This document shows positions 14,860-23,512 of a DNA stretch of 24,803 nt, piece after piece. The stretch's first letter is position 1. Every line of letters starts with the position of its first letter. The position numbers and the translations under genes are program-made. Below the pieces are notes generated by a model. It saw only the letters and a program-made list of their open reading frames with translations. It made no database searches and was not told where the DNA came from. Location of the stretch: the NCBI GenBank assembly GCA_900549295.1, contig URNG01000041.1:1-24803 (forward strand). Reading direction: 5' to 3'. This DNA is from an uncultured Rhodocyclaceae bacterium. Lineage in GTDB: Bacteria > Pseudomonadota > Gammaproteobacteria > Burkholderiales > Rhodocyclaceae.

Positions 14860-17250
14860 TCATTTCCTCTGTTTTTTCCGGTTACCTTGCTTCCGTGATT
14901 GCATGCCTGACGCAACAGACGGCGACACATAAGAATTGGAATCTTGCGCTTTCAGGCCAAGCGACTGCGCCTTGTTGCGCAGGTTGATGTCATTGCTCAC
15001 AAACAAAACTTCGTTCAGTCGGAAGAACAGTGCGGCTGAAAGAATGGCATGGTCAGATTCCTTGGCATCCCATTCGGCTGGCAGTAAGGCCGTGTATTCT
15101 GTTGCATGGCGGATGCTTGACGTAGCTGCATCCAACTGACGAATGGCCGCGCGCGCTTTGACCGAGCGAGTCTCATCTTCACTGGTTTTCAACCCATCCA
15201 ACTCGCTCAGTACGCGATGCGGCACGACCGGAATATCGTTGGAGCGCAGCTCCTGCAAAAGCTCTGGGTGCTCCATCAGAGCGCTGGTATCCAGCACCAC
15301 GATGCGATGCCCCGCCTCAACTGGAGCCAACTTTTCCTGCGCCAGGTGATTCCAGCTTTCCACCGCGTCATTCATCACATCCCAGAGGGGTAGCGATATC
15401 TTTAGGCTGTGGAAACTCTCCGCAGCTTTGCGCCAAGTGCACACAGCATCCAGGGCATGAGGGGTCAAGGTACGTACATCCATTTGATTAGTACCCGCTG
15501 CTTCCAACGCCTGTTCGCCAATACTCCTATAAATATTCTGAACAGCTTTCTCAATATCTTGCAATGGCTGCTGCATGGCGTGCGGGCCATATAGCTTCAA
15601 CTCTTTTCGTTCCAATGCGTGCTCCAGCCACACTTGCCGCAACTTGATGGAAAGCAATTCTTCTGGAATTTCAGTAGTGGAAGGCAAAGCAGATCGCAGC
15701 TTTGCCAATGATTCCAAGGCCCGCATGGGAGCCGCGTGACGCAGGAGCGCGACTTGCAGTGGAAAAGCCCTGTCTGCAGACAGCATCTGAGCTATCTGAG
15801 CCAAAAGAGAAATGACCTCTTCAATTTCAAGCTGATTGGGGGTATACCTCAACGACTCATCAATAGCCTTTGCCAGAGATCCTTCCCACGCAGAACTCCA
15901 GTCTTTTCTACCAGGACGCCACAAAGCAATTGCTTGCATGGCCGATTCGACCAACATCATCAGATTGTCCAGTGGCTGTTCAGCACGCGTGGCAAGCCAT
16001 GGCCACACTGTTTCGCCGATTGCATTACCATCCCGCCATGCTACAGGCATGAATGCAATGCGCGGGTCGTCAGAGTCCTCGCAGGCAACATCTAAATTTC
16101 TGCGTAGATTAGCCCAAAGCGCAGTTGCAGCTTGGTCGCTCAAAGTTACCGACAGGCTGCACGAGCGTGGCTGTCCAGCCCAATAGATGCGAAAATTGCC
16201 GGCCACCTCTACTTGAGCATTCGCTCCATCGATTCGCGAAAGAGACAAGCTGCGAAATCCCGTCATAATTTCTGCCGGGGTGGGCACGCGCAGTGTGAGC
16301 GCAGTTGGTTGTTTGCCATTGGCAACCAGCTCAGGTGCGTTCACTTCAGACGTTAAAACGATAGTGGGTGTTGTTGTATCTGCTGCGGCACCCCCTTGAG
16401 CAACGATGCACAACCACGCTCTGGCTGCCTCCGCTTTAGTTGCGGCAATGGGACAAGCAGTGCGGGCATCTCGTAAAACAGAAGAATCAACGATGGGCAG
16501 CAAGGAGTCCGGCTCACTTGTCAGCGCATCAGCAAACAGAATTTCCCATGCCAGTTCGGGTTGTGCTTGCTCCAGCCAACGCTGTAACGCAGCATCACGC
16601 GGAGCACTTGCGGACAGTGCGCCATCCTCGCTACACGAGATCTCGAGTCGGCGCTCTCCCCATCCCGCAGGCTGCACCAGGGGCGCGATGCGGTCTATAA
16701 CTGTCGCAGGGTTTTTCCAGTCATACGTTTCTTGCGCTATGGCGCGTTCAACCTGCGACAGCGGATTTTGCGGCCTTAAAGCCTGATCGGCGATACTGAC
16801 GCGACCGAAATCACTTTGGCCGAGACGCACTCCATCATTTTGCGTAGGTTTAACCTCGTCGCTGATAGGGTCATAGCGATGCCAGACCTTAACCGTACGC
16901 GAGCGCACCGGCAGGCTGTCGCTGCGCAAAAATTGCATGCCATCGGCAGTCAATTCAAGCTCAGTTAGAGGTGCCTTGAGCGTATCCAGAGCGTAACGTG
17001 TGGGCAGAGCACCCAAGGCGGAAAGCTCAGATACGCAGCCTTCCAGCAGTTCACGCACATCGCCTGCACCCAGTTGATCACGGAAAATACTCAGCAAAGA
17101 CAGGTTCTGTTTGTCCGGCAAATGGAGTCCAGGATCACACAGTCGCAACACCATCCGTTCAAATACTGTGGGCTTACGTTCGGTGTGATAAGTCACATCG
17201 GATTCAATCCGATACAAAGGCAAGGGAACGGAAATTTCTCCCAGCTTCAT
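14860..17250 (-). CDS. Large protein with C-terminal PIN ribonuclease domain
   Basis: This 796-aa protein has ~640 N-terminal residues of unrecognised, partly helical sequence and then a PIN domain (about 650-775). The acidic PIN residues are in order: Asp654 (VVLDTSALM), Glu683 (VLSELDGLK), Asp733 (ESDHAILSA) and Asp754 (FVSNDINLRNKAQSLG). The catalytic set is thus complete, consistent with metal-dependent RNase activity. The domain resembles the larger PIN domains of PhoH-linked or SMG6-like proteins more than VapC toxins, and no antitoxin gene is adjacent. A basic tail (KQGNRKKQRK) follows. The ATG overlaps the helicase stop by 4 bp, so helicase and nuclease are probably made in balanced amounts. 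The RNA target and the role of the N-terminal region are unknown. Confidence 0.85.
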   Translation of the reverse strand: MKLGEISVPLPLYRIESDVTYHTERKPTVFERMVLRLCDPGLHLPDKQNLSLLSIFRDQLGAGDVRELLEGCVSELSALGALPTRYALDTLKAPLTELELTADGMQFLRSDSLPVRSRTVKVWHRYDPISDEVKPTQNDGVRLGQSDFGRVSIADQALRPQNPLSQVERAIAQETYDWKNPATVIDRIAPLVQPAGWGERRLEISCSEDGALSASAPRDAALQRWLEQAQPELAWEILFADALTSEPDSLLPIVDSSVLRDARTACPIAATKAEAARAWLCIVAQGGAAADTTTPTIVLTSEVNAPELVANGKQPTALTLRVPTPAEIMTGFRSLSLSRIDGANAQVEVAGNFRIYWAGQPRSCSLSVTLSDQAATALWANLRRNLDVACEDSDDPRIAFMPVAWRDGNAIGETVWPWLATRAEQPLDNLMMLVESAMQAIALWRPGRKDWSSAWEGSLAKAIDESLRYTPNQLEIEEVISLLAQIAQMLSADRAFPLQVALLRHAAPMRALESLAKLRSALPSTTEIPEELLSIKLRQVWLEHALERKELKLYGPHAMQQPLQDIEKAVQNIYRSIGEQALEAAGTNQMDVRTLTPHALDAVCTWRKAAESFHSLKISLPLWDVMNDAVESWNHLAQEKLAPVEAGHRIVVLDTSALMEHPELLQELRSNDIPVVPHRVLSELDGLKTSEDETRSVKARAAIRQLDAATSSIRHATEYTALLPAEWDAKESDHAILSAALFFRLNEVLFVSNDINLRNKAQSLGLKAQDSNSYVSPSVASGMQSRKQGNRKKQRK

Positions 17251-20200
17251 GCGCGGCCTCCGCGATTACCGTAGCTGCCGCCCTTGGGCGCAGTCGTCCG
17301 ATTGGGTGGAGCATTGAACCTGCCACGCTGCGGTTGCGGAGACAGCATATCGGGTGACATCAACTGCCTTGCCGGAACCAGCCGTGCATCGCGATCCAGT
17401 TGCTCAAGAATGTCCTTGTAAACGGCCCGCTTCACGCTGCCAGCACTGTCCATTCGCGGCAAATCTACCTCATAGGATACATACATGCTTTTCGCGCCGA
17501 AGACGATCAGCAATGCCTGCGCGCGAGAAAAGGCCACATTGATGAATTCGAAACGAGCGACATTGGCCTTGCTGGAGCGACGCCGGGGCTGATTGCCCGA
17601 GCGCAAAGGGTCATATCCATCGTGGCGCACCATGCTGACCAGCACGATAGACTTTTCCTTGCCCTGATAACGAATCACTGTATTGACCTCCACATCCAGG
17701 CAATCAAATCGCCCATTGGACTCTTTGGGCCTGCGGCGGCGGATCGCTGCACGAATTTCCCGGCATTGGTTGGCGTAAAAAGACACCACACCGACTTTGC
17801 ATTTATTTGACCTAGAGTAGCCTTGTGCAGCGGATTGCCGCTCAATTTGCTCTAGTGTTTCCGCAATCAACTCTGCTTCCAGGCGATTGGTACGCCGGGG
17901 CTGGTTACCGTCCATGTCTTCGCGGTGAATCTGATTGTTTAGGTTGTAGGTCGTGTCCACCCACAGTGCATGGTCGTCCGGAGTGAGCAGGGGCGAACCG
18001 CCGTCCAAACTTTTCAAGGTCAGTCCGTGAACACGACGAAGTTTAGGATCCGGATCATCGTCCGGCCGACGGAGGCCGCACTCCAACTGGCCTTCGTAAA
18101 AGTGGTTCACCGTTGCCATGATTTGTGGGTGCATGCGGAACTGCACATTGAGTCGTGCGCGGATGGCTTCGTCCGCCATCTCGAAATGAGACTTGAACAA
18201 CGAAGCTGTGACCATTTTCTCGAAGCGGCGTAGATTGTCGCGGGTCAGCAAGGTCTGGGCTTCGGCAAGGTTATCTGCGCTGTTTTCCTCAGCGTTGGCC
18301 GCTTCGTTTTCTTCTACTTCATCCATGAAGCTGCGGGCTTCGTCGCCTTCCTGAAATAGCGGTGGTAGTTGGCGGTGGTCACCTACCAGCACGGCGCGGC
18401 GTGCGCGCATCAGGGGCATCAACAATTCCAACGGGGTAGCCTTGCTCACTTCATCAATGATGGCGACATCAAAACTCGTCTGCCCAGCATCGTCCAGCGT
18501 TCGCTCGTTTTCGTTGCAAGTAATGGCCACCACATTGCAGCTCGCCAGAAAATCTGCGCCAAGGTGCTGCCAATCTTCTTTAGCGGCGTTGTTACGGCTC
18601 AAATCCCGTACCCAGTCTTCCAGCACCGGCCCCCATGTCTGACGTTCATGCTGTAGGCTGGCCTGGCGTTGCTCCAAGGCCTTGATGACTTGGGTGACAG
18701 TGTCGATGCGTTGCGACAGCGTCGCAGCAGGCTCTAGCGGCAACCGGCCATCTTGGGTGATTGCCTCATCCTGCAACAGCTCCTCAACCTTCTGCTCATG
18801 CTGCCTGCGTTGCTCATCCCAGTCATCTAGGTTGCTTTGAGCACTGCGCTCCTGGCTCTGTGCGCTTCGCACAAGACCATCGCTCGGAGCTTCAGGCGCG
18901 GGCTGCGACAACTGCGCCTGCAAGGATTGCTTGAGGGTATCAATGGCCTGGTCAATGACCGGCTGCGTCTTCTCCAACTCCGCTAGGCTGGCAGCTATTT
19001 CGTCAGCCAGTAGAGTCGAGTTTTCAATGGGAACGCACCATTTGGTGGCTTGGCTAAACAAGCCGTCATAACGGCTTCGCTCCAAGCCAACACCAGCCTG
19101 CTCCAAATTTTTTAGCTCCTTGCGCGTAGCTCTCCAAGCGTCTACGAAAGCGTCGTCTTTTTCCATCTGCTCCTCCAAGGCTTTGACCTCGTTTCGGAGC
19201 ACTTCAATGCGTAGCCGGGTGCTGGCATCCTGAATCGGGCCGCTCGCCGCTTCTCGCAGGCGGCGAATGTCCGCAGAAATGGCTTCTCGCGCCTTCGTGA
19301 AACGCCGCCATGCACCTAGCATGTGCGCCAGCATTTCACCTCGATTGCCAGCATGAGCCAGCCAGTCGTCCATCGAAAATTTCACGAGCAATCCTGCCGC
19401 CCCGCAGGAAGCAAGTGCTTTCGCCAGATTTCTGGCAGGCAGCTCTACATCCCGCAAATCACCATGTAGCGTTTCTGCTTCGCCATGCAGCAAGACCTGA
19501 ACACTTTGTAGGCGCTGGCGTTTGGCCTTGTCCTCATCCAGTGCTATACAAGCAACGTCATACGCCTGCTGCGCCTGCCTTGTCTGGCTGCGAGCTGATT
19601 CCAAGTCCGTTTCAAGCGGCCCACGTCTGGCGTTCAACTCCTTCTCGTCGTGCAACACGAAAGTTGCGCGCTCATGCCACCCTTGCAATAGACGCAAGTC
19701 TTTGTCACCACGCTTCCACACTGCAAGGCGGTCTTCGGTTTGCTCTGCCAATGCTTTGTAGTAACGCTGCAAGGATGCCTGCCCCGCAAAGGCCGCACCA
19801 TCTTCCGTCACCTTGCTTTCATTCCGTGCCAACCGAACTACGCGCAAGGAGCCGTCATGCCCCAACCTATCCAACGCATTGTCCACAGCGGTATGCGCCT
19901 GCGATGCCAGCAGCACCCGTTGCCCGCGCCGCGCCAGTTGCACAATGGCTTCCGCAATCACCGTGGTCTTGCCCGTGCCCGGCGGCCCTTGAACCAAGCA
20001 CAAATCCGGTGCGGAAAGAATCTTGACTACGGCTTCTTTCTGGGCCGGGTTCAGTTTGTCATTGGCCCACTGCGTCACCGGCTCAAGACGCTGCGGCACG
20101 GAAACCTGTGCAGCCTCGAACAGATAGTCAGTCAGATACGGTGCATAACCACCCTGTTCCTGCAATTGCCGCAGCGCCTGTTGATGGCGCTTGATCAGGC

Positions 20201-20669
20201 TCATGTCGCCCGCTGTTGAAATGGACAAAAAGCCGGACTCCGGAATCCGACTCAGAATGCGCTCTCGCAAGGCATCTGGCTCCTCAGCATTGGTGAGATC
20301 ATTTGCGTCGTCTTCGGTCAGTGAGACGGTCAATTCAGCAAGCACAGGCGCAGGCCAAGGACATTCCTGCGAGTTATCGCTCTTGGGAAATTTCTTATCT
20401 TTCGGTAACGATGCAGGCTCCGAGAGCTTGCCAGCCTGACCCAATCGGGGAAGGCGGCGCTCCTCTCTTTCAGGTAATCCGAATATCCACTGATCTTTGG
20501 ATTGGCCGACCTGAAACGCAACAAGGTCGTCTCGCCCCAAGGCCTTGCGGTCTTTTTGAAGAGCCTGCACGCTCTGCCCGACCAAGGAAAAAACAACTGC
20601 TCGTCGCGCCATTCGCGGCTGATATAGCGCAAACCACGCGCCTTGCGGCGAATAAGGCTTTCTTTCCAT
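17247..20669 (-). CDS. SF1 (UPF1/DNA2-like) helicase, main reading frame after a frameshift
   Basis: This 1140-aa frame contains an SF1B helicase of the AAA_11/AAA_12 type. Walker A is VQGPPGTGKTTVIAEA (about 226-241), then LLASQAHTAVDNAL, Walker B IIDEVSKATPLELL (near 735-750), VGDHRQLPPLF, the motif IV-V region around LNVQFRMHP, VIRYQGKEKSIVLVSMVR, and motif VI FINVAFSRAQALLIVFG. A long coiled-coil insertion (about 290-690) separates the Walker A and B halves, as in many bacterial DNA2/NAM7-like helicases. The ATG at 20669 is probably not the true start: the preceding ORF in another frame encodes a sensible N-terminus leading into SLVGQSVQALQK after a -1 shift at the T6 run (20593-20588). 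The rejoined protein would be about 1318-1321 aa. The C-terminus is Gly/Arg-rich. It may unwind RNA or DNA. Confidence 0.88.
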   Translation of the reverse strand: MERKPYSPQGAWFALYQPRMARRAVVFSLVGQSVQALQKDRKALGRDDLVAFQVGQSKDQWIFGLPEREERRLPRLGQAGKLSEPASLPKDKKFPKSDNSQECPWPAPVLAELTVSLTEDDANDLTNAEEPDALRERILSRIPESGFLSISTAGDMSLIKRHQQALRQLQEQGGYAPYLTDYLFEAAQVSVPQRLEPVTQWANDKLNPAQKEAVVKILSAPDLCLVQGPPGTGKTTVIAEAIVQLARRGQRVLLASQAHTAVDNALDRLGHDGSLRVVRLARNESKVTEDGAAFAGQASLQRYYKALAEQTEDRLAVWKRGDKDLRLLQGWHERATFVLHDEKELNARRGPLETDLESARSQTRQAQQAYDVACIALDEDKAKRQRLQSVQVLLHGEAETLHGDLRDVELPARNLAKALASCGAAGLLVKFSMDDWLAHAGNRGEMLAHMLGAWRRFTKAREAISADIRRLREAASGPIQDASTRLRIEVLRNEVKALEEQMEKDDAFVDAWRATRKELKNLEQAGVGLERSRYDGLFSQATKWCVPIENSTLLADEIAASLAELEKTQPVIDQAIDTLKQSLQAQLSQPAPEAPSDGLVRSAQSQERSAQSNLDDWDEQRRQHEQKVEELLQDEAITQDGRLPLEPAATLSQRIDTVTQVIKALEQRQASLQHERQTWGPVLEDWVRDLSRNNAAKEDWQHLGADFLASCNVVAITCNENERTLDDAGQTSFDVAIIDEVSKATPLELLMPLMRARRAVLVGDHRQLPPLFQEGDEARSFMDEVEENEAANAEENSADNLAEAQTLLTRDNLRRFEKMVTASLFKSHFEMADEAIRARLNVQFRMHPQIMATVNHFYEGQLECGLRRPDDDPDPKLRRVHGLTLKSLDGGSPLLTPDDHALWVDTTYNLNNQIHREDMDGNQPRRTNRLEAELIAETLEQIERQSAAQGYSRSNKCKVGVVSFYANQCREIRAAIRRRRPKESNGRFDCLDVEVNTVIRYQGKEKSIVLVSMVRHDGYDPLRSGNQPRRRSSKANVARFEFINVAFSRAQALLIVFGAKSMYVSYEVDLPRMDSAGSVKRAVYKDILEQLDRDARLVPARQLMSPDMLSPQPQRGRFNAPPNRTTAPKGGSYGNRGGRA

Positions 20670-21202
20670 CGAAGGAATTCAGTCCACTCGGTCAACTGTT
20701 TTTCGGTTTGCTGCGTAATGGGTGGCAGGTCGGCAAGCAATTGTGGTGTGAGCACGTTGTTGACGCGCTGAATACGCTGCTGACCCGGTGCAGGTTGCAA
20801 GCTGTCATGCACTGCAAATGCAGTAATTTCTCGCTCGAAAGGTCGTGCAGGAAGGTCTGCAGCCTCAATGAAACCGTTGATTAGAAAGAGTGGGGCAGAA
20901 GATTCGGTGGGCCAGCTACCCGTGGCAATGAAGGCGCATCCTCCCGGAAAAGGCCAATCCCTCCCAGCAGCGTTCATTCGAATCGCCATCTGTGCGTACT
21001 TGGGATTCTGTCTGTCCCGCTTCCGATTGGAGACGTAGCCAACGATTGGCATATTGTTTGGGAAAAGCAGTTCATATAAAACCTCTGCCCCGTCACGGCC
21101 ATTGCACCAGTTTTTGAATGCCTGGTGGCGGCGCTGAATATCGGTGATAGCCCGATTCATCCAGTCTCGGTTATTCGGATCAAGCGCGGCATACAAATTC
21201 AT
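20330..21202 (-). pseudogene. N-terminal part of the SF1 helicase, separated by a frameshift
   Basis: The frame starts at ATG 21202, with AGAGGA 10 nt upstream (an in-frame TTG at 21211 is less likely). It encodes about 205 meaningful residues: MNLYAALDPNNRDWMNRAI, a globular segment, and TEFLRWKESLIRRKARGLRY leading to a EWRDEQLFF end. At the run of six T residues (minus strand 20593-20588) the helicase coding continues in the -1 frame. Beyond it this ORF carries on ~85 codons out of frame to 20330, with Arg-rich nonsense composition. One extra T would restore a single gene. Either a homopolymer sequencing error, a real inactivating indel, or slippage could explain it. The gap to the upstream rloB-like stop is about 60 bp. 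Confidence 0.75.
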
Positions 21203-21263
21203 CACAAACAAATCCTCTTACTTGTTGCATCGCTGATAAAAATCTCACAATTCACGGTGGCAT

Positions 21264-21950
21264 TCATGGCGACTCCCAGCCGCGCAGCGTCGTCAGCAGT
21301 TTGACCAGTTCTACAATGGCAGTGAACGGCTCTGGTTCAGCATGTGCACTGAAGCGCTCTGCCAGCCTTTCAGCACGCTGGATGGCAATGGTCAGATGTT
21401 CGCCGGTGATTGCAAATGCGTTGCCTGCGCCTTTTTCATAACCTGGAATGTGTAGCTTGAGGCGGCGCATCACTTCATTGCGATGCACCGGCGCTTGAAC
21501 GTCTTTGTAGTGAAGCAGCAGCCACAGCTCGAAACTTGGCACCGAGGCGATGGCCTGAAAAACAACTGGCTGCTTGGCATCATTCCTCAGCTTGCCATCC
21601 AGTGACGCCGCCAGCGCCAGCGCAGCGTGATAACTGTCGTGGTCATCACGGTCAAAAACCGTGTAGACCTTCTCGAAAGCACGGCGCTGAATGTTCTTGC
21701 GCCGGTCGCCATCCTCGAATAACGCCTGCGCGTATTGCACAACCTGAATCGGCGCAGTGCCCAGCTCGCTGGGGCGGACTTCCACATTAGCCGTGTGCAA
21801 ACGATAGGCCGCACGGATCTCCCGAAAGTAGTTCGGCTCCGTCTTGCTGCCTTCGGAAACAATCAGGATGCGGTCGTAACTGGCACGCCGCCCCTGTTTT
21901 CGCTCCAGTTGTTTTTTCTGGCGCTCTTTGGGTGAGTTGTCGCGTGCCAT
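21264..21950 (-). CDS. RloB-like protein (Toprim-type, abortive-infection family)
   Basis: The 228-aa protein carries the RloB signature: a basic N-terminus (RQKKQLERKQGRR), then ILIVSEGSKTEPNYFREI with Glu33, and VYTVFDRDDHDSY with Asp100, Asp102 and Asp103, together resembling the Glu and DxD metal site of Toprim-like nucleases. A conserved SVPSFELWLLLHY segment follows (about 133-145). RloB-domain proteins pair with RloA-type AAA ATPases in restriction-linked loci and in AbiL-type abortive infection. Here the ATG overlaps the stop of the RloA-like gene by one base (TGATG), so the two are translationally coupled. The domain suggests a nuclease role, but the target is not known from this sequence. 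Confidence 0.88.
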   Translation of the reverse strand: MARDNSPKERQKKQLERKQGRRASYDRILIVSEGSKTEPNYFREIRAAYRLHTANVEVRPSELGTAPIQVVQYAQALFEDGDRRKNIQRRAFEKVYTVFDRDDHDSYHAALALAASLDGKLRNDAKQPVVFQAIASVPSFELWLLLHYKDVQAPVHRNEVMRRLKLHIPGYEKGAGNAFAITGEHLTIAIQRAERLAERFSAHAEPEPFTAIVELVKLLTTLRGWESP

Positions 21951-23218
21951 CAGTGCGCCAACCCCAAGGTATGGCTGAGAAATGGCACACCGCCGTATCG
22001 TCCCATGAGGTAGCCGCGCTCCAGTGCCTCGTTCTTGCGCGGGCTGAATTCGGATAAGCCGACCAGTGCCGAGGCTTGATCGCGGTCTTTTTCAACAAAC
22101 CACACCTGATCACGCCGGAACAAGTCGGGCGCATCCAGCAGCGAAGTGTCGTGAGTTGTAAAGATCAGCTGTGCGCCGCCGGTGTTGATTTCCGGACGGT
22201 GGAACAATCGCACCAACTCGCGCACCAGCAAGGTGTGCAGGCTGGTGTCGAGTTCATCAATGACCAGTGTCATCCCTTTGCGGAGGATGTCCAACACGGG
22301 CCCCGCAAGAAATAGCAGATTGCGCGTGCCATTGGACTCATCCATCAACTCAAACACGGCTTTGCCCTGTTCGGTGACGTGATGGAAGCGTAGTTTGTGC
22401 TCCTCCATCTCTTCCGTGCGCACCTCGGTTTTACCCGCCACCAGATCGAAGTGAACGGCCTGTCCAGGTACCTTGCGCGTTGTCACATCGATGTCAGCGA
22501 TGCTGATGTCGGCAGAGGAAAGGAAGCTGCAGATCTCTTTGCGGCCATCGGCTTGCTTGAGCATCTGGATGGAGACTTGCGGATTGAGCTGGGCCTGTTC
22601 GTTGAAGATCACCAGCCGATTCACAAACCAGTCGAACACTGGGCGCAATGCATCACTGTTGAGCTGCACGGCCATCGACAGGAACAGAGAGTTCGGGCGC
22701 GTGGCACCTTCCCATAGATTCTTGGGGCCCTTCAGGCCGGGGCCGAATTCATAAACATCCTTGCCCGTTTCGCCATCAAAGCGGCGCTCAAACCAGCGCT
22801 GCGGCTTGAAGGCCTTGTAGACCAGAAGATGCTCGCTGACGATGCGCTGTGCCGTCATGGCAAATCCGTATTGGTAGCGGACACCGTCAAGCAGGAACGT
22901 GACCTCGAACTCGCTGGGCTGGTTGGCTGAGTCAGCGTCGAGTCGGAAGGGTTGAACTGCAAAAGACTGGCCGGGTTGGATCGCCGTCGCCGATTCAGTG
23001 ACCACGCCCCGCATGTACTGCAGTGCCTTGATCAGGTTGGACTTGCCGCTCGCGTTGGCACCATAGACCACTGCACTGCGCACCAAGGTGGGCGCGGCAC
23101 TGATGCCAGTTGTCTGGGTGTGGGTGTCCCGCAGGGTCTTGTCCTTGGATGCAACAAGACTGAGCACCTGCTCGTCACGCAGGCTGCGGAAGTTCTTGAC
23201 GCGGAACTCGACCAGCAT
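21950..23218 (-). CDS. RloA-like AAA/ABC-type ATPase
   Basis: The ATG at 23218 with a GGGGTG site 6-7 nt upstream gives 422 aa; a GTG at 23227 would add three residues. It is an OLD/ABC-like single-chain ATPase: N-terminal LVEFRVKNFRSLRDEQ, Walker A YGANASGKSNLIKAL (about residues 52-66), a signature-like ESNGTRNLL near 294-302, Walker B TLVIDELDTSLHTLL (Asp321, Glu322) and the H-switch TTHDTSLLD (His356). This family (AAA_21) includes RloA and AbiLi. It is the first gene of the leftward accessory block and is fused by overlap to the rloB-like gene. The 60 bp upstream are strongly AT-rich and probably hold the promoter, though no good -35/-10 pair stands out. Confidence 0.88.
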   Translation of the reverse strand: MLVEFRVKNFRSLRDEQVLSLVASKDKTLRDTHTQTTGISAAPTLVRSAVVYGANASGKSNLIKALQYMRGVVTESATAIQPGQSFAVQPFRLDADSANQPSEFEVTFLLDGVRYQYGFAMTAQRIVSEHLLVYKAFKPQRWFERRFDGETGKDVYEFGPGLKGPKNLWEGATRPNSLFLSMAVQLNSDALRPVFDWFVNRLVIFNEQAQLNPQVSIQMLKQADGRKEICSFLSSADISIADIDVTTRKVPGQAVHFDLVAGKTEVRTEEMEEHKLRFHHVTEQGKAVFELMDESNGTRNLLFLAGPVLDILRKGMTLVIDELDTSLHTLLVRELVRLFHRPEINTGGAQLIFTTHDTSLLDAPDLFRRDQVWFVEKDRDQASALVGLSEFSPRKNEALERGYLMGRYGGVPFLSHTLGLAH

Positions 23219-23227
23219 TGCATTCAC

Positions 23228-23512
23228 CCCATAAAAGAAAAATAAATTCTCATTGTGCTCGTAATGCGCAAAAAATCAAGTTATTTTATAGACCTGTCCT
23301 GAGCTAGACGGCGATCAGGTGTCGTAACCGAGGCATGTCTTGCGAAGGGCAAAGAGTGGATGGTCTCGTTGAAGGGAGGGACGCAGGGTGACCATGTTGG
23401 CCAAATCGTCGAATCCACGACCTCAAGACCAAGGCGTTGCTACCGTTCACAGCCTGTGGCAGCGAGCAAATGTGCGGGGGCGGCCCGTTTTCCCTCGGAT
23501 GCGCGACCAGTG
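23228..23512. other. Gene-free junction region at the right edge of the accessory block
   Basis: From 23228 to about 23295 the sequence is AT-rich (TTTTATAG and A/T runs) and may hold the rloA-like promoter. From about 23310 the composition returns to GC-rich flank values. I found no convincing coding sequence, integrase, transposase or long direct repeat here. A short minus-strand frame ending near 23320 has reasonable codon composition but matches nothing I recognise. Confidence 0.5.

Noticed and set aside
19310..20026. 238-aa plus-strand frame opposite the helicase
   Set aside because: Shadow of the helicase coding strand with His/Pro/Ala-rich composition and no motif.
20588..20593. Programmed -1 frameshift site in the helicase
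   Set aside because: The zero-frame heptamer is G TTT TTT, so a P-site slip would mispair, and no stimulatory structure was identified. An indel or read error is simpler, though not excluded.
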